From positions 1 to 28,883 of the forward strand of contig CABQCA010000014.1 of NCBI GenBank assembly GCA_902462525.1: a stretch of DNA of 28,883 bases, read 5' to 3'. The DNA is from an uncultured Porphyromonadaceae bacterium (lineage in GTDB: Bacteria; Bacteroidota; Bacteroidia; Bacteroidales; Muribaculaceae). The notes beneath the pieces were generated by a model, which made no database searches, was not told the DNA's origin, and worked only from the letters and a program-made list of their open reading frames with translations. Shown piece after piece: positions 1 through 8,319 of this stretch. Position numbers and translations under genes: made by a program. Each line of letters begins with the position of its first letter. The first letter of the stretch is position 1.

Positions 1-2
1 GC

Positions 3-545
3 GAGACTTTCGTATCGAATCCCAGAGACATACTCCCGCTCCGCGACAAGGAGCTCCCCACGCTGCTGCGCTACTTCAAGCTGATGCACACGGTGATGAG
101 CGACAATTTCAACATTCAGCTCAACCGTCATGTGGTGTCGAACATCATTGCAGCCTTCTTCTACCAGACCGTAATCTACATCTACAAGCGCCTCGACTAC
201 GAAGACCTCGGACACTCCAGCGTACACCGCAACAACTATGTCCACGAATTCATGAAACTCGTGCACCTCTACTACACCAAGGAGCGCTCGGTCAATTTCT
301 ATGCCTCGAAACTCTTCATATCGCCCAAATATCTGTCGCTGCTGGTGAAAGAGGCCACAGGGCGCTCGGCGGCGAGGTGGATCGACTTCTTCGTCATCAG
401 CGAGGCCAAGAACCTGCTGCGCTTCTCGGGCAAAAACATTCAGCAGGTGGCCTATGCCCTCAACTTCTCCAACCAGTCGTCGTTCGGCAAGTACTTCAAG
501 CACCTCACCGGAATGTCGCCCACCGACTTCCAGAAAATGCTGTGA
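3..545 (+). CDS. AraC-family transcriptional regulator, C-terminal part (5' end outside window)
   Basis: The reading frame is open from the first complete codon of the window to the stop at 543-545, so the gene starts upstream and only about 180 residues are visible. The last ~95 residues form an AraC/XylS DNA-binding region with two helix-turn-helix units: the first includes YASKLFISPKYLSLLVKEATG, split here as YASKLFISPKYLS then LLVKEATG, and the second has the family signature IQQVAYALNFSNQSSFGKYF followed by TGMSPTDFQ. The preceding part looks like the end of an AraC effector-binding or dimerisation domain, but its ligand cannot be read. An internal ATG at 84 is in frame but is unlikely to be the true start. 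Its targets are unknown; the next plus-strand gene lies 380 bases downstream behind its own promoter. Confidence 0.9.
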   Translation, partial: ETFVSNPRDILPLRDKELPTLLRYFKLMHTVMSDNFNIQLNRHVVSNIIAAFFYQTVIYIYKRLDYEDLGHSSVHRNNYVHEFMKLVHLYYTKERSVNFYASKLFISPKYLSLLVKEATGRSAARWIDFFVISEAKNLLRFSGKNIQQVAYALNFSNQSSFGKYFKHLTGMSPTDFQKML

Positions 546-576
546 TGTCTCAGGGGCGGGGCAACCCGCTGCATCG

Positions 577-612
577 AAAAAAATGAAAGCGGCCCGCAGG
601 GGTCGCTTTCAT
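577..612 (-). terminator. Intrinsic terminator, minus-strand polarity
   Basis: A 13-bp stem (583-595 with 600-612, one G-T pair) closes a 4-base loop. The run of seven A at 577-583 reads as a T tract on the minus strand directly after the stem, so termination is for minus-strand transcripts. It lies 37 bases beyond the stop codon of the sorting-domain remnant at 649-774 and probably belonged to that lost gene. It may also stop AraC read-through, but no T tract follows on the plus strand. Confidence 0.75.
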
Positions 613-648
613 CATATATGTGCGTGAAGGACGAACCCTTCACTTTAT

Positions 649-774
649 TTACTTCACGTCTATTTTCTTTACTTTGTTGCCCTGACGGACAATATAGATG
701 CCGGAAGCGAGATTTCCGATATTGTCGCTTACCATCACAGGGCTGGCGCATGAGAAATGTGGACGTAATATTGA
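649..774 (-). pseudogene. Remnant of a T9SS cargo protein: C-terminal sorting-domain tail
   Basis: Read on the minus strand, 41 open codons end at a TAA (649-651). The product ends in DNIGNLASGIYIVRQGNKV followed by KKIDVK and the stop, which matches the end of type A T9SS C-terminal sorting domains (short beta strand, (A/S)GIYIVR, basic strand, stop). The intact protease at 22160-28180 ends similarly with APGVYIVRGQKVVL. The frame is closed upstream by a TAG at 775-777 and no signal peptide or start is present, so this is a 3' relic of a secreted protein gene. The segment SCASP next to VMVSDN suggests an internal deletion within the sorting domain, which is inference. The terminator at 577-612 fits as its original 3' end. 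Confidence 0.75.
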
Positions 775-824
775 CTATTTACTCAAGGTTTTTAAGGAAA
801 GTTAAATCTCATGCGCCAGCCCTG
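738..824. repeat. 18-bp perfect inverted repeat with 51-base spacer
   Basis: The arms are 738-755 and 807-824; the right arm reads TCTCATGCGCCAGCCCTG. The left arm lies inside the sorting-domain remnant, the right arm in the upstream region of the (p)ppGpp synthetase gene. The spacer is AT-rich and has no open frame of note. No target-site duplication is visible at the outer ends. It could be a large hairpin, a breakpoint of the deletion that destroyed the cargo gene, or recombination sites of a very small invertible segment. Confidence 0.8.
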
Positions 825-873
825 CGAATTATGAAGAGAAACCGCAGAGAATATTCAGATTATGTTAAAAAAA

Positions 874-904
874 TTGCGGGGCTGTGGATTTTTGCGTATT
901 TTTG
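874..904 (+). promoter_or_regulatory. Promoter of the rsh-pgpH-porW operon
   Basis: TATTTTTG (897-904) followed by CA matches the Bacteroidota -7 box TAnnTTTG; ATTG ending at 876 lies 20 bases upstream as a -33 box. Transcription would begin near 909-911, about 15 bases before the ATG at 926. The alternative in-frame ATG at 884 would lie inside this promoter, which argues for the later start. Confidence 0.65.
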
Positions 905-925
905 CAGATTAACAGCCCCGGCAGT

Positions 926-3169
926 ATGGATGGAAAAGTGATTTACAGCCCCGAAGAAGACGACCGCATGATTGAAGAGGCCTTTCGCGACCTCCTCGAC
1001 TGCTATCTGCGCAGCAACCACCGCAAGAAGGTGGAGATAATAGAGCGCGCCTTCCACTTCGCCAAAGAGGCGCACCGCGGTGTACGGCGCCGCAGCGGCG
1101 AGCCATACATCATGCACCCCATAGCGGTGGCTAAGATATGCCTGCAGGAAATAGGCCTGGGCTCTACTTCGATTTGCGCGGCACTGCTCCACGACGTTGT
1201 GGAGGACACCGACTACACCGTCGAGGACATCGAGCAGAATTTCGGAGCGAAGATTGCGCAGCTCGTCGCGGGACTCACCAAAATTTCGGGCGGCATATTC
1301 GGCGACCGGGCCTCGGTGCAGGCCGAAAACTTCCGCAAGCTGCTGCTCACCATGAGCGAGGATATCCGCGTGGTGCTCATCAAGATGGCCGACAGGCTGC
1401 ACAATATGCGCACCCTCGGCTCGATGGCGCCCAACAAACGCTACAAGATAGCCGGCGAGACACTCTACATCTACGCTCCCCTCGCCCACCGACTCGGTCT
1501 TTTCGCCATCAAGACCGAACTTGAGGACCTCAGTTTCCGCCACGAACACCCCGACATCTACGCCGACATAACCCGTAAAATCGAGGCCACGCAGGCCCAC
1601 CGCAGCTCGGTGTACACCGATTTTTCGCAGCCTATAAAAGCCAAGCTCGACGAACTCGGAATACGCTACGAGGCCAAGGCGCGCCTGAAATCGGTGTATT
1701 CAATCTACCGTAAGATGGAAACCAAGCACTTGCCGTTCGAAGAGGTGTACGACCTCTATGCCATGCGCATAGTATTCGAGTGCGACGACCAGAGCAAGGA
1801 AAAGAACATATGCTGGGCCATCTACTCCGCCATCACCGACCTCTACCAGCTGCACCCGGGGCGCACCCGCGACTGGGTGGTGACCCCGAAAGCCAACGGC
1901 TACCAGGCGCTCCACCTCACAGTGATGGGGCCCGACGGAAACTGGATCGAAGTGCAGATACGCAGCCGGCGCATGGACGAAATTGCCGAAAAGGGATTTG
2001 CCGCTCACTGGAAATACAAAATCGGCGACAGCGACGAGGAGTCGGAGCTCGATGCGTGGCTCAAGACCATCAAGGACATTCTCGATAATCCCGAACCGAG
2101 CGCCATCGACTTTCTGAGCACACTGAAGCTCAATCTGTTCTCGTCGGAAATTGTGGTGTTCACACCGGCGGGCGAGCCGGTGACACTTCCGGCGGGCGCC
2201 ACGGTCCTCGACTTCGCTTTTGCACTGCACACCGAGATAGGCATGCACTGCATCGCCGCCAAGGTGAACCACAAGCTCGTGCCGCTGCAGCACGAACTGC
2301 ACAGCGGCGACCAGGCCGAGGTGCTGACCTCGAAGACACAGATGCCGCAGCCCGAATGGGCCGCATATATGTTCACGGCAAAGGGGCGCACACGTCTGCG
2401 CCAGGCGCTGCGCCGATCGGCGCAGCCTCTCATCAATCAAGGCAACACCATACTCACCACCTGGCTTGCCGAACACGATATTCCCGACACCAACATGGTC
2501 ATCACAAAGCTGCAGGGCATTTTCCACGTCGCCAACCGCGACGAACTGTGCCGTCAGCTCGCCGCCCAGGAAATAATGCTGGGCGAATACCATGTGAAAC
2601 CGCTCCGTAAAGCCGCCGCTCAGCCGCGTCAGGGCGCCGGCATATTCTCGAAACTCCTCGCCTTCGGCAAGAAAAGCACACCCGAAAAGACGGCGCAGCC
2701 TCTGCCCGCACCGGTGAATACCAAGCAAATATACCACCTCTCGGCAACAGGCGACAATTCCAACTTCAAATTCGCCCCCTGCTGCAATCCTATCCCCGGC
2801 GACGATGTGATGGGTTACCTCGACGACGACGGGCTGGTGGAAATCCACGCCGTCGACTGCCCGCGCGCCCAGATTCTGAAGGCCGGCTTCGGCCCGCGCA
2901 TAGTAGCGGTGGAATGGGAAACTGTCGACGACCGCTTCCCGGCCCACGTGCACATCGAAGGCATCGACCGCCACGGTATCCTTCAGGAACTCACCTACCT
3001 CATATCGCAGACTCTCGGCATCGACCTTCGCAAGCTGTCGATCGAAGCCTCGGGCAAAATTTTTGAATGTGACCTCTGGGTGCGCGTGCGCGACAAAAAA
3101 ATTGTAGAGCAATTGTGCGACAGCGCCAAAAACGTGCAGGGCGTGCGGTCGGCAACCAGAATTCAGTAG
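926..3169 (+). CDS. rsh: Bifunctional (p)ppGpp synthetase/hydrolase, RelA/SpoT (Rsh) family
   Basis: The 747-residue product makes and degrades the stringent-response alarmone (p)ppGpp in the cytoplasm. Order of domains: HD hydrolase (about 40-190) with metal ligands His64 in YIMHPI, His89-Asp90 in LLHDVVEDT and Asp156 in KMADRLHNMRTL; synthetase (about 230-350) with RLKSVYSIYRKM, Asp276 in VYDLYAMRI, TPKANGYQALH and Glu342 in IEVQIRSR; TGS (about 408-470); a Cys-containing linker with FAPCCNPIPGD and HAVDCP (about 615-648); and a C-terminal ACT domain (about 671-747). Both catalytic centres look intact, so a bifunctional long Rsh is predicted. Length is normal for the family. I chose ATG 926 because the earlier ATG at 884 overlaps the promoter and adds 14 residues not typical of the family. 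It is the first gene of an operon; the next start follows after 6 bases. Bacteroidota often carry two Rsh genes, and I cannot say which of them this is. Confidence 0.95.
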   Translation: MDGKVIYSPEEDDRMIEEAFRDLLDCYLRSNHRKKVEIIERAFHFAKEAHRGVRRRSGEPYIMHPIAVAKICLQEIGLGSTSICAALLHDVVEDTDYTVEDIEQNFGAKIAQLVAGLTKISGGIFGDRASVQAENFRKLLLTMSEDIRVVLIKMADRLHNMRTLGSMAPNKRYKIAGETLYIYAPLAHRLGLFAIKTELEDLSFRHEHPDIYADITRKIEATQAHRSSVYTDFSQPIKAKLDELGIRYEAKARLKSVYSIYRKMETKHLPFEEVYDLYAMRIVFECDDQSKEKNICWAIYSAITDLYQLHPGRTRDWVVTPKANGYQALHLTVMGPDGNWIEVQIRSRRMDEIAEKGFAAHWKYKIGDSDEESELDAWLKTIKDILDNPEPSAIDFLSTLKLNLFSSEIVVFTPAGEPVTLPAGATVLDFAFALHTEIGMHCIAAKVNHKLVPLQHELHSGDQAEVLTSKTQMPQPEWAAYMFTAKGRTRLRQALRRSAQPLINQGNTILTTWLAEHDIPDTNMVITKLQGIFHVANRDELCRQLAAQEIMLGEYHVKPLRKAAAQPRQGAGIFSKLLAFGKKSTPEKTAQPLPAPVNTKQIYHLSATGDNSNFKFAPCCNPIPGDDVMGYLDDDGLVEIHAVDCPRAQILKAGFGPRIVAVEWETVDDRFPAHVHIEGIDRHGILQELTYLISQTLGIDLRKLSIEASGKIFECDLWVRVRDKKIVEQLCDSAKNVQGVRSATRIQ

Positions 3170-3175
3170 AAACGT

Positions 3176-5212
3176 ATGAAAAGTTCACTCCGATATATTC
3201 TCATCGCCCTTGCGGCGACCATAGTGATAGTCTATTTCTACCCTCACCCCGAGGCTAACCGCTTCAACTACGAGGAAGGACGGCCATGGAACTACGCCAA
3301 ACTGATAGCTCCGTTCGACATTCCGGTACACCCCGATTCGGCTACCATAGCGGCCGCCCGCGACACGCTGGAAAAGCACTTCGTGCCCATTTATGAACTC
3401 AACCAGCTGATGATCGACACCATCATAAGCCGTCTGCCGGCCGGAAACGCCGGGCTCACCCAGCGTCTTGCCACAGAACTCCGAAAAATCTACGCCTCGG
3501 GCGTGGTGGACATGTCGACAAAAAACGAGATAGAGGCCGGCCGTCTGCCCAGAGTGCGTATGCTCGACAAAAACGTGCTGTCGGAAATGACGACATCGGC
3601 TTTCAGCTCGCCGCGCGACGTGTACCTCTACCTCGACTCGGCAATCACCGAGCCCGAGCTCCACACCTACTTCACCCGGGCCAATCTGCAGAACCTGCTG
3701 CGGCCCAACTACACACGCAACGAGGAAGAATGTCAGCGGCATTACGAATACGACTATCTGACCCTGACCGCCGACCGGGGAATTATCCTCCAAGGCCAGA
3801 CTATCATCGACAAGGGAGCCGTGATAACGAGCCAGGACTTCACAAATCTGCAGACCTACGAAACGATGATGTCGCAGTTCAACGGCAACCGCGACCAAAG
3901 CAACTATCTCATGCTTCTGGGGCAGTTCCTCTTCGTAGCGCTGCTGCTGAGCATGATGATGCTCTACTTCTACTTCTTCGTGCCGAACATCTACGGCAAC
4001 TTCAGGGCGGTGCTGTTCATCTACAGTCTGGTGACGCTCTTTTTCCTTATTTCGATAGGCCTCAACTACTTCATAGCGCAGGGCATCTACATAGCGCCGA
4101 TGATGATAGTGCCCATACTGCTGCTGGTGTTCTTCGACGGACGCACGGCCATGATGGTCACAGCGGTGCTGACGCTCATCTGCGCCGGTGTCACGGCTTT
4201 CGCTCTGGAGTACGTCTTCCTGCAGTTCTGCGCCTCGGCGGCTACTGTCTACAGCCTCCGAGAACTCAGCCGGCGGTCGCAGCTGCTGCGCACTTCGGGC
4301 GTGGTGGCGGTGGCATATATACTGGCCTATGTGGCTCTCGAGCTGCTGATGAACGGCTCGTTCGAGGCCTTCACTCTGCGCATGGTATGCTTTCTGGCCG
4401 TCAATGCCGCCCTCACGTCGATGGCCTACGTGCTGATGTTCGCCGTCGAACGCCTCTTCGGCTTCATATCGGTAGTGACCCTCGTAGAACTTGCCGACAT
4501 CAACAATCCGCTGCTGCTGCGCCTCTCCAACGAGTGTCCGGGCACATTCAACCACTCCATAGCGGTGAGCAACCTGGCTTCTGACGCCGCCCAGCGCATC
4601 GACGCCAACGTACAGCTGGTACGGGCAGGCGCCCTTTACCACGACATAGGCAAACTTGCAAATCCGGCGTTCTTCACCGAAAACCAGCACGGGGTGAACC
4701 CGCACGACGCCCTGTCGTGCGAACGAAGCGCCTCGATTGTCATAAATCACGTCAGCGACGGCCTCAAGCTGGCCGAAAAAGCCGGGCTGCCCGATGTCAT
4801 ACGGGCCTTTATACGCGAACACCACGGCGCCGGTCTGGCAAAATATTTCTACATCACCTGCTGCCGCAACCACCCCGACGAAGAAGTCGACAAGACTCCG
4901 TTCTCCTACCCGGGTCCCAACCCCCAGACCCGCGAGACATCGGTACTGATGATGGCCGACTCGGTAGAAGCCGCCAGCCGCTCGATGCAGGAGCACACAC
5001 GCGAGGCCATCACCTCGCTGGTAAACAAAATTATCGACGGTCAGATCGCCGACGGCCTGCACAACGAATCCACACTGTCGTTCCGCGACGTCGGCATCAT
5101 CAAGGACGCCTTCATACGCCGCCTTACCACCATCTACCACTCACGAATCGCCTATCCGGCATCGCCCAGAGAGGAAAAGGAAGAACCGGAAAAGGATCAG
5201 TCCGCCGAATGA
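3176..5212 (+). CDS. pgpH: PgpH-type membrane HD phosphohydrolase, likely c-di-AMP phosphodiesterase
   Basis: A 678-residue membrane protein of the 7TM-HD family, whose characterised members hydrolyse cyclic di-AMP to pApA. Seen here: an N-terminal membrane anchor (about 8-21), an extracytoplasmic 7TMR-HDED-like region (about 25-240), a block of six or so membrane helices (about 246-425), and a cytoplasmic HD domain (about 450-660). HD signatures are FNHSIAVSN (His460), ALYHDIGKLANP (His489-Asp490), IREHHG (His549-His550) and MMADSVEAASR (Asp595), all present. The C-terminal tail is acidic and lysine-rich. It starts 6 bases after the rsh stop and its stop overlaps the start of the next gene by ATGA, so translation is probably coupled. 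Substrate is inferred from the family; c-di-AMP was not shown for this protein. Confidence 0.9.
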   Translation: MKSSLRYILIALAATIVIVYFYPHPEANRFNYEEGRPWNYAKLIAPFDIPVHPDSATIAAARDTLEKHFVPIYELNQLMIDTIISRLPAGNAGLTQRLATELRKIYASGVVDMSTKNEIEAGRLPRVRMLDKNVLSEMTTSAFSSPRDVYLYLDSAITEPELHTYFTRANLQNLLRPNYTRNEEECQRHYEYDYLTLTADRGIILQGQTIIDKGAVITSQDFTNLQTYETMMSQFNGNRDQSNYLMLLGQFLFVALLLSMMMLYFYFFVPNIYGNFRAVLFIYSLVTLFFLISIGLNYFIAQGIYIAPMMIVPILLLVFFDGRTAMMVTAVLTLICAGVTAFALEYVFLQFCASAATVYSLRELSRRSQLLRTSGVVAVAYILAYVALELLMNGSFEAFTLRMVCFLAVNAALTSMAYVLMFAVERLFGFISVVTLVELADINNPLLLRLSNECPGTFNHSIAVSNLASDAAQRIDANVQLVRAGALYHDIGKLANPAFFTENQHGVNPHDALSCERSASIVINHVSDGLKLAEKAGLPDVIRAFIREHHGAGLAKYFYITCCRNHPDEEVDKTPFSYPGPNPQTRETSVLMMADSVEAASRSMQEHTREAITSLVNKIIDGQIADGLHNESTLSFRDVGIIKDAFIRRLTTIYHSRIAYPASPREEKEEPEKDQSAE

Positions 5213-8200
5213 AAATCAGAGTGCCGAACACCGTTTTCCGAATCATCGTCATAGCTCTCGCCATGGCGGCACTCACCTCATGTTCTCCCAAAAAGAACAC
5301 TGCGGCCTCGCGCAAATATCAGGAGTTCATCACCCGCTACAATATCCACTATAACGGCGACACCCACTTCCGCGAAACTCTCGCCGACATGGAATCGAAG
5401 TACGAGGACGATTTTTCACGCATTCTCTTCGTTCACCCTGTCGAGGCGAAAGCCGACGAAACAGCGCCACAGCCTTCGGGCGACTTCACACGCTCCATCG
5501 AAAAGGCCCAGAAAGCCATTCAGGTGCGCTCGATAAAGAAAAAACCGGCTAAAAAAGCCGGCAAGAACCGCGATCCTAAGTACAAGGAGTGGATGAGCCG
5601 CGAAGAATACAATCCTTTTCTCCACAATTCGTGGATGCTGATGGCAGGCAGCCAGTACTACAACGGCGATTTTCTCGGAGCGGCATCGACATATTTCTAC
5701 ATCAGCCGTCATTTCACATGGCTGCCACAGACCGTGACCGAGGCGAAACTCATGCAGGCCATGAGCTACATAGCTTTGGGCTGGCAGTTCGAGGCCGAGA
5801 TGATACTTTCGCGCATAAAAGACGACTCCCTCACAAGCGGCACGCTGCGCGCGCTCTACAACCGCGCATGGGCCGACTACTACATTCACGCCGCCGATTT
5901 CGAAAAGGCGCTCCCCTTCCTCACCGAGGCTGTGAAAGCGGCGAAAGGCGCACAGAAAACACGTCTGAACTTCCTTTTGGGCCAGGTGTACGAGCGCCTG
6001 GGCGACCGCGCGAGGGCCTACAGGGCTTTCGGCGCCGCAGGAGGCTCGTCGTCGGCGCCATACCGCACGCAGTTCAACGCCCGAATCAAACAGAGCGAGG
6101 TCTTCGACGGAGCCGACATCGAGCCTGAAGTGAAGGCTCTCCGCCGTATGGCGCGCCTCGACCGCAACAAAGACTATCTCGACCAGATATACTATGCCAT
6201 CGGCAACCTCTACCTTTCGCGCGGCGACACAGCAAACGCTATCGCGAGCTATGTGACGGCCAACGAGAAATCGACACGCAGCGGCATCGACAAGGCCATC
6301 AACCAGCTGCAGCTCGGAAATCTCTACTTCCTGCGCCGCGACTACGATCTGGCGCAGCCGTGCTACTCGGAAGCCGTGCCGCTGCTGCCGAAGACATATC
6401 CGGGCTACGACTCGCTCATCCGCCGGAGCGACGTGCTCGACGAACTCGCCGTATACTCGCAGAACGTGAAGCTGCAGGACTCCCTGCTGCGTCTCGCCGA
6501 CATGACACCCGAAGAACAGAACAAGGTAATCGACAAAATTATCGAAGAACTGAAAGAGAAGGAAAAGAAGGAAGCAGAAGAAGCGCGCCGCGAAGAATAC
6601 CTCGCCGGTCAGCAGGCACAGCCGGGCCTGCAGGACAATAATTCACAGCAATTTACCATCAATACCGACAATTCGTGGTATTTCTACAACACATCGGTGA
6701 AAAATGCCGGACGCACCGACTTCCAGAAACGATGGGGCTCGCGAAAGCTCGAGGACAACTGGCGCCGCCGCAACAAAGCGACTTTCAACACCGACGATTT
6801 CGACACCGGAAATGCCGAAAACGCAACCGACAGCACTGCCACAACGACAACCGATGGTGACGGCAGTCCTGAAATCGACGATAACACCGACGGCAAGGGA
6901 CAGGAGACCGACAAGGCATCGGACCCTCACAACAGAGAGTACTATCTCGCCCAGATTCCGAAAACCGAGGCCGAACGCGCCACCGCCAACGATGTGATTC
7001 AGGAAGGCCTCTACAACATGGGACTCATTCTGAAAGACAAACTCGAGGACTACCCTGCCGCCGTAACCGAATTCGACCGCCTGCTCGCCAATTACCCCGA
7101 CAATGTCTACCGCCTCGACACTTACTACAACCTCTATCTGATGTATATCCGGCAGGGCGACACCACGATGGCCGAACGCTACCGGCAGCTTATTCTCAGC
7201 GATTTCGCCGACTCAAAGTACGGCATGGCTCTCCGCGACCCCAATTATATCGAGAACCTGCGCCGAATGGACACCGTACAGAACGAGCTCTACGAACGCG
7301 CCTTCGACGATTATCTCAACAACCGCAATGCCGAGGTGCACGCCGCCTGCGAGCGCATGAACACCGAATTCCCGATGAGCAAACTCATGCCTAAATTCAT
7401 GTTCCTCGACGCACTGGCCTATGTCACCGACAACGAGCCCGAAAAATTCAACGCCGTGCTTCGCGAAATGCTCGAACGCTACCCCGACACCGACCTCACA
7501 CCCTATGCTTCGGCATGGCTCAAAGGCATGGCTCAGGGCCGCAAACTCCATCAGGGCGCCTCGAACATGCGTTCGATGATATGGGACCTCCGTCTCAGCA
7601 GCGACAGTACGGCCACAGCCGCCGACTCGGCAGCCGTATTCTCTCTCAATCCCGACCAGAAGCAGCTGCTCATATTCACCTATCCCACCGATCAGGTGTC
7701 GGCATCGCAGCTTCTCTACGAGATAGCACGCCATAATTTCCGCTCCTTTGTCGTAAAGGATTTCGACCTCGAGACAATGAATTTCGGACGGCTCGGAATG
7801 ATTATAGTAAGGGGCTTCGACAATATGGCCGAACTCAACCACTACCGCAAGGTCATGGCCGACTCGCCCGATTTCCGGCTGCCGCCAGGAGTGCGCCCCA
7901 TAGCCATCAGCGACGAAGACTTCCAGTTGCTGTTGTCGCAGGGCCGTAGTTTCGAGGAGTACTTCCGCTACCGCGACGAGCAGAACTACATCGACACCCA
8001 GGCCGACCTTCTTCTGCCCGAGGACATCGAGCCTCTGCCGGCAGAAGAAGAGCCATCTGTGGAAGAACCGACTACAGAAGAAAGCACCCCGCAACCGCAG
8101 GAACAGGAAAAGGAACAGCCGCAGGAAAAACCGCAGCCGGCTAAGCCGCAACCCAAACCACAGCAATCCAAGCCGCAGCCCACGCCCATAATTCCCGGCT

Positions 8201-8235
8201 CGGAAGGCGATGACGACCCGCTTTTAGGCGATTAA
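5209..8235 (+). CDS. porW: PorW/SprE-like TPR lipoprotein, T9SS-associated
   Basis: A 1008-residue predicted outer-membrane or periplasmic lipoprotein. The signal peptide (MKIRVPNTVFRIIVIALAMA, then ALTSC) ends in a lipobox with Cys25. Directly after it comes SPKKNT and TRYNIHYNGDTHF, the N-terminal signature I associate with SprE of Flavobacterium and PorW of Porphyromonas, required for type IX secretion. Tetratricopeptide-like helices follow (about 120-430), then a charged coil (about 444-464, EELKEKEKKEAEEARREEY), a Thr/Asp-rich linker (about 530-575), more TPR units, and a C-terminal domain (about 810-925) with KQLLIFTYPTD, FGRLGMIIVRGFDNMAELN and AISDEDFQLLL, as in SprE. The end is a Pro/Gln/Glu/Lys-rich tail. 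The start is the ATG at 5209 overlapping the pgpH stop; an upstream extension of this frame inside pgpH lacks coding character. Identity rests on motif recall, not on alignment. Confidence 0.8.
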   Translation: MKIRVPNTVFRIIVIALAMAALTSCSPKKNTAASRKYQEFITRYNIHYNGDTHFRETLADMESKYEDDFSRILFVHPVEAKADETAPQPSGDFTRSIEKAQKAIQVRSIKKKPAKKAGKNRDPKYKEWMSREEYNPFLHNSWMLMAGSQYYNGDFLGAASTYFYISRHFTWLPQTVTEAKLMQAMSYIALGWQFEAEMILSRIKDDSLTSGTLRALYNRAWADYYIHAADFEKALPFLTEAVKAAKGAQKTRLNFLLGQVYERLGDRARAYRAFGAAGGSSSAPYRTQFNARIKQSEVFDGADIEPEVKALRRMARLDRNKDYLDQIYYAIGNLYLSRGDTANAIASYVTANEKSTRSGIDKAINQLQLGNLYFLRRDYDLAQPCYSEAVPLLPKTYPGYDSLIRRSDVLDELAVYSQNVKLQDSLLRLADMTPEEQNKVIDKIIEELKEKEKKEAEEARREEYLAGQQAQPGLQDNNSQQFTINTDNSWYFYNTSVKNAGRTDFQKRWGSRKLEDNWRRRNKATFNTDDFDTGNAENATDSTATTTTDGDGSPEIDDNTDGKGQETDKASDPHNREYYLAQIPKTEAERATANDVIQEGLYNMGLILKDKLEDYPAAVTEFDRLLANYPDNVYRLDTYYNLYLMYIRQGDTTMAERYRQLILSDFADSKYGMALRDPNYIENLRRMDTVQNELYERAFDDYLNNRNAEVHAACERMNTEFPMSKLMPKFMFLDALAYVTDNEPEKFNAVLREMLERYPDTDLTPYASAWLKGMAQGRKLHQGASNMRSMIWDLRLSSDSTATAADSAAVFSLNPDQKQLLIFTYPTDQVSASQLLYEIARHNFRSFVVKDFDLETMNFGRLGMIIVRGFDNMAELNHYRKVMADSPDFRLPPGVRPIAISDEDFQLLLSQGRSFEEYFRYRDEQNYIDTQADLLLPEDIEPLPAEEEPSVEEPTTEESTPQPQEQEKEQPQEKPQPAKPQPKPQQSKPQPTPIIPGSEGDDDPLLGD

Positions 8236-8242
8236 ACGGTTA

Positions 8243-8282
8243 GGCTGACAGGCTGTTAAGCTGACAGGCTAACAGGTTATCA
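8243..8282 (+). repeat. Degenerate 8-bp tandem repeat, five units, copy 1
   Basis: Five consecutive octamers, GGCTGACA, GGCTGTTA, AGCTGACA, GGCTAACA and GGTTATCA, begin 7 bases after the porW stop codon. A near-identical array lies on the opposite strand at 14198-14237, 5 bases after the fabF stop. Both are read in the sense direction of the gene they follow. This intergenic space (8236-8319) separates two convergent genes and holds nothing else beyond a T-rich stretch near 8290-8305. Confidence 0.8.
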
Positions 8283-8319
8283 GAGACTTTAAAGACTTTT
8301 TTTCAGGAAAGCGGAAACT

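Noticed and set aside
738..824. Small insertion element with terminal inverted repeats
   Set aside because: No flanking target duplication is visible and 87 bases is too short for a known mobile unit; kept only as an inverted repeat.
884..925. Earlier ATG for rsh
   Set aside because: It overlaps the -7 promoter box and adds 14 residues not seen in the family.
1700..3112. Minus-strand open frame of 470 codons opposite rsh
   Set aside because: Shadow of the rsh gene; no domain signature and no promoter or start context.
3185..5140. Minus-strand open frame of 651 codons opposite pgpH
   Set aside because: The plus strand encodes a protein with all PgpH motifs; the antisense product has no recognisable motif and is rich in His/Val/Gln as expected from the complement of GC-rich coding DNA.
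4717..5208. In-frame extension upstream of the porW start
   Set aside because: It lies wholly inside pgpH in another frame and is Arg/Pro/His-rich noise; the signal peptide and lipobox begin at the ATG at 5209.
8243..8282. CRISPR array
   Set aside because: Units are 8 bp with no spacers.
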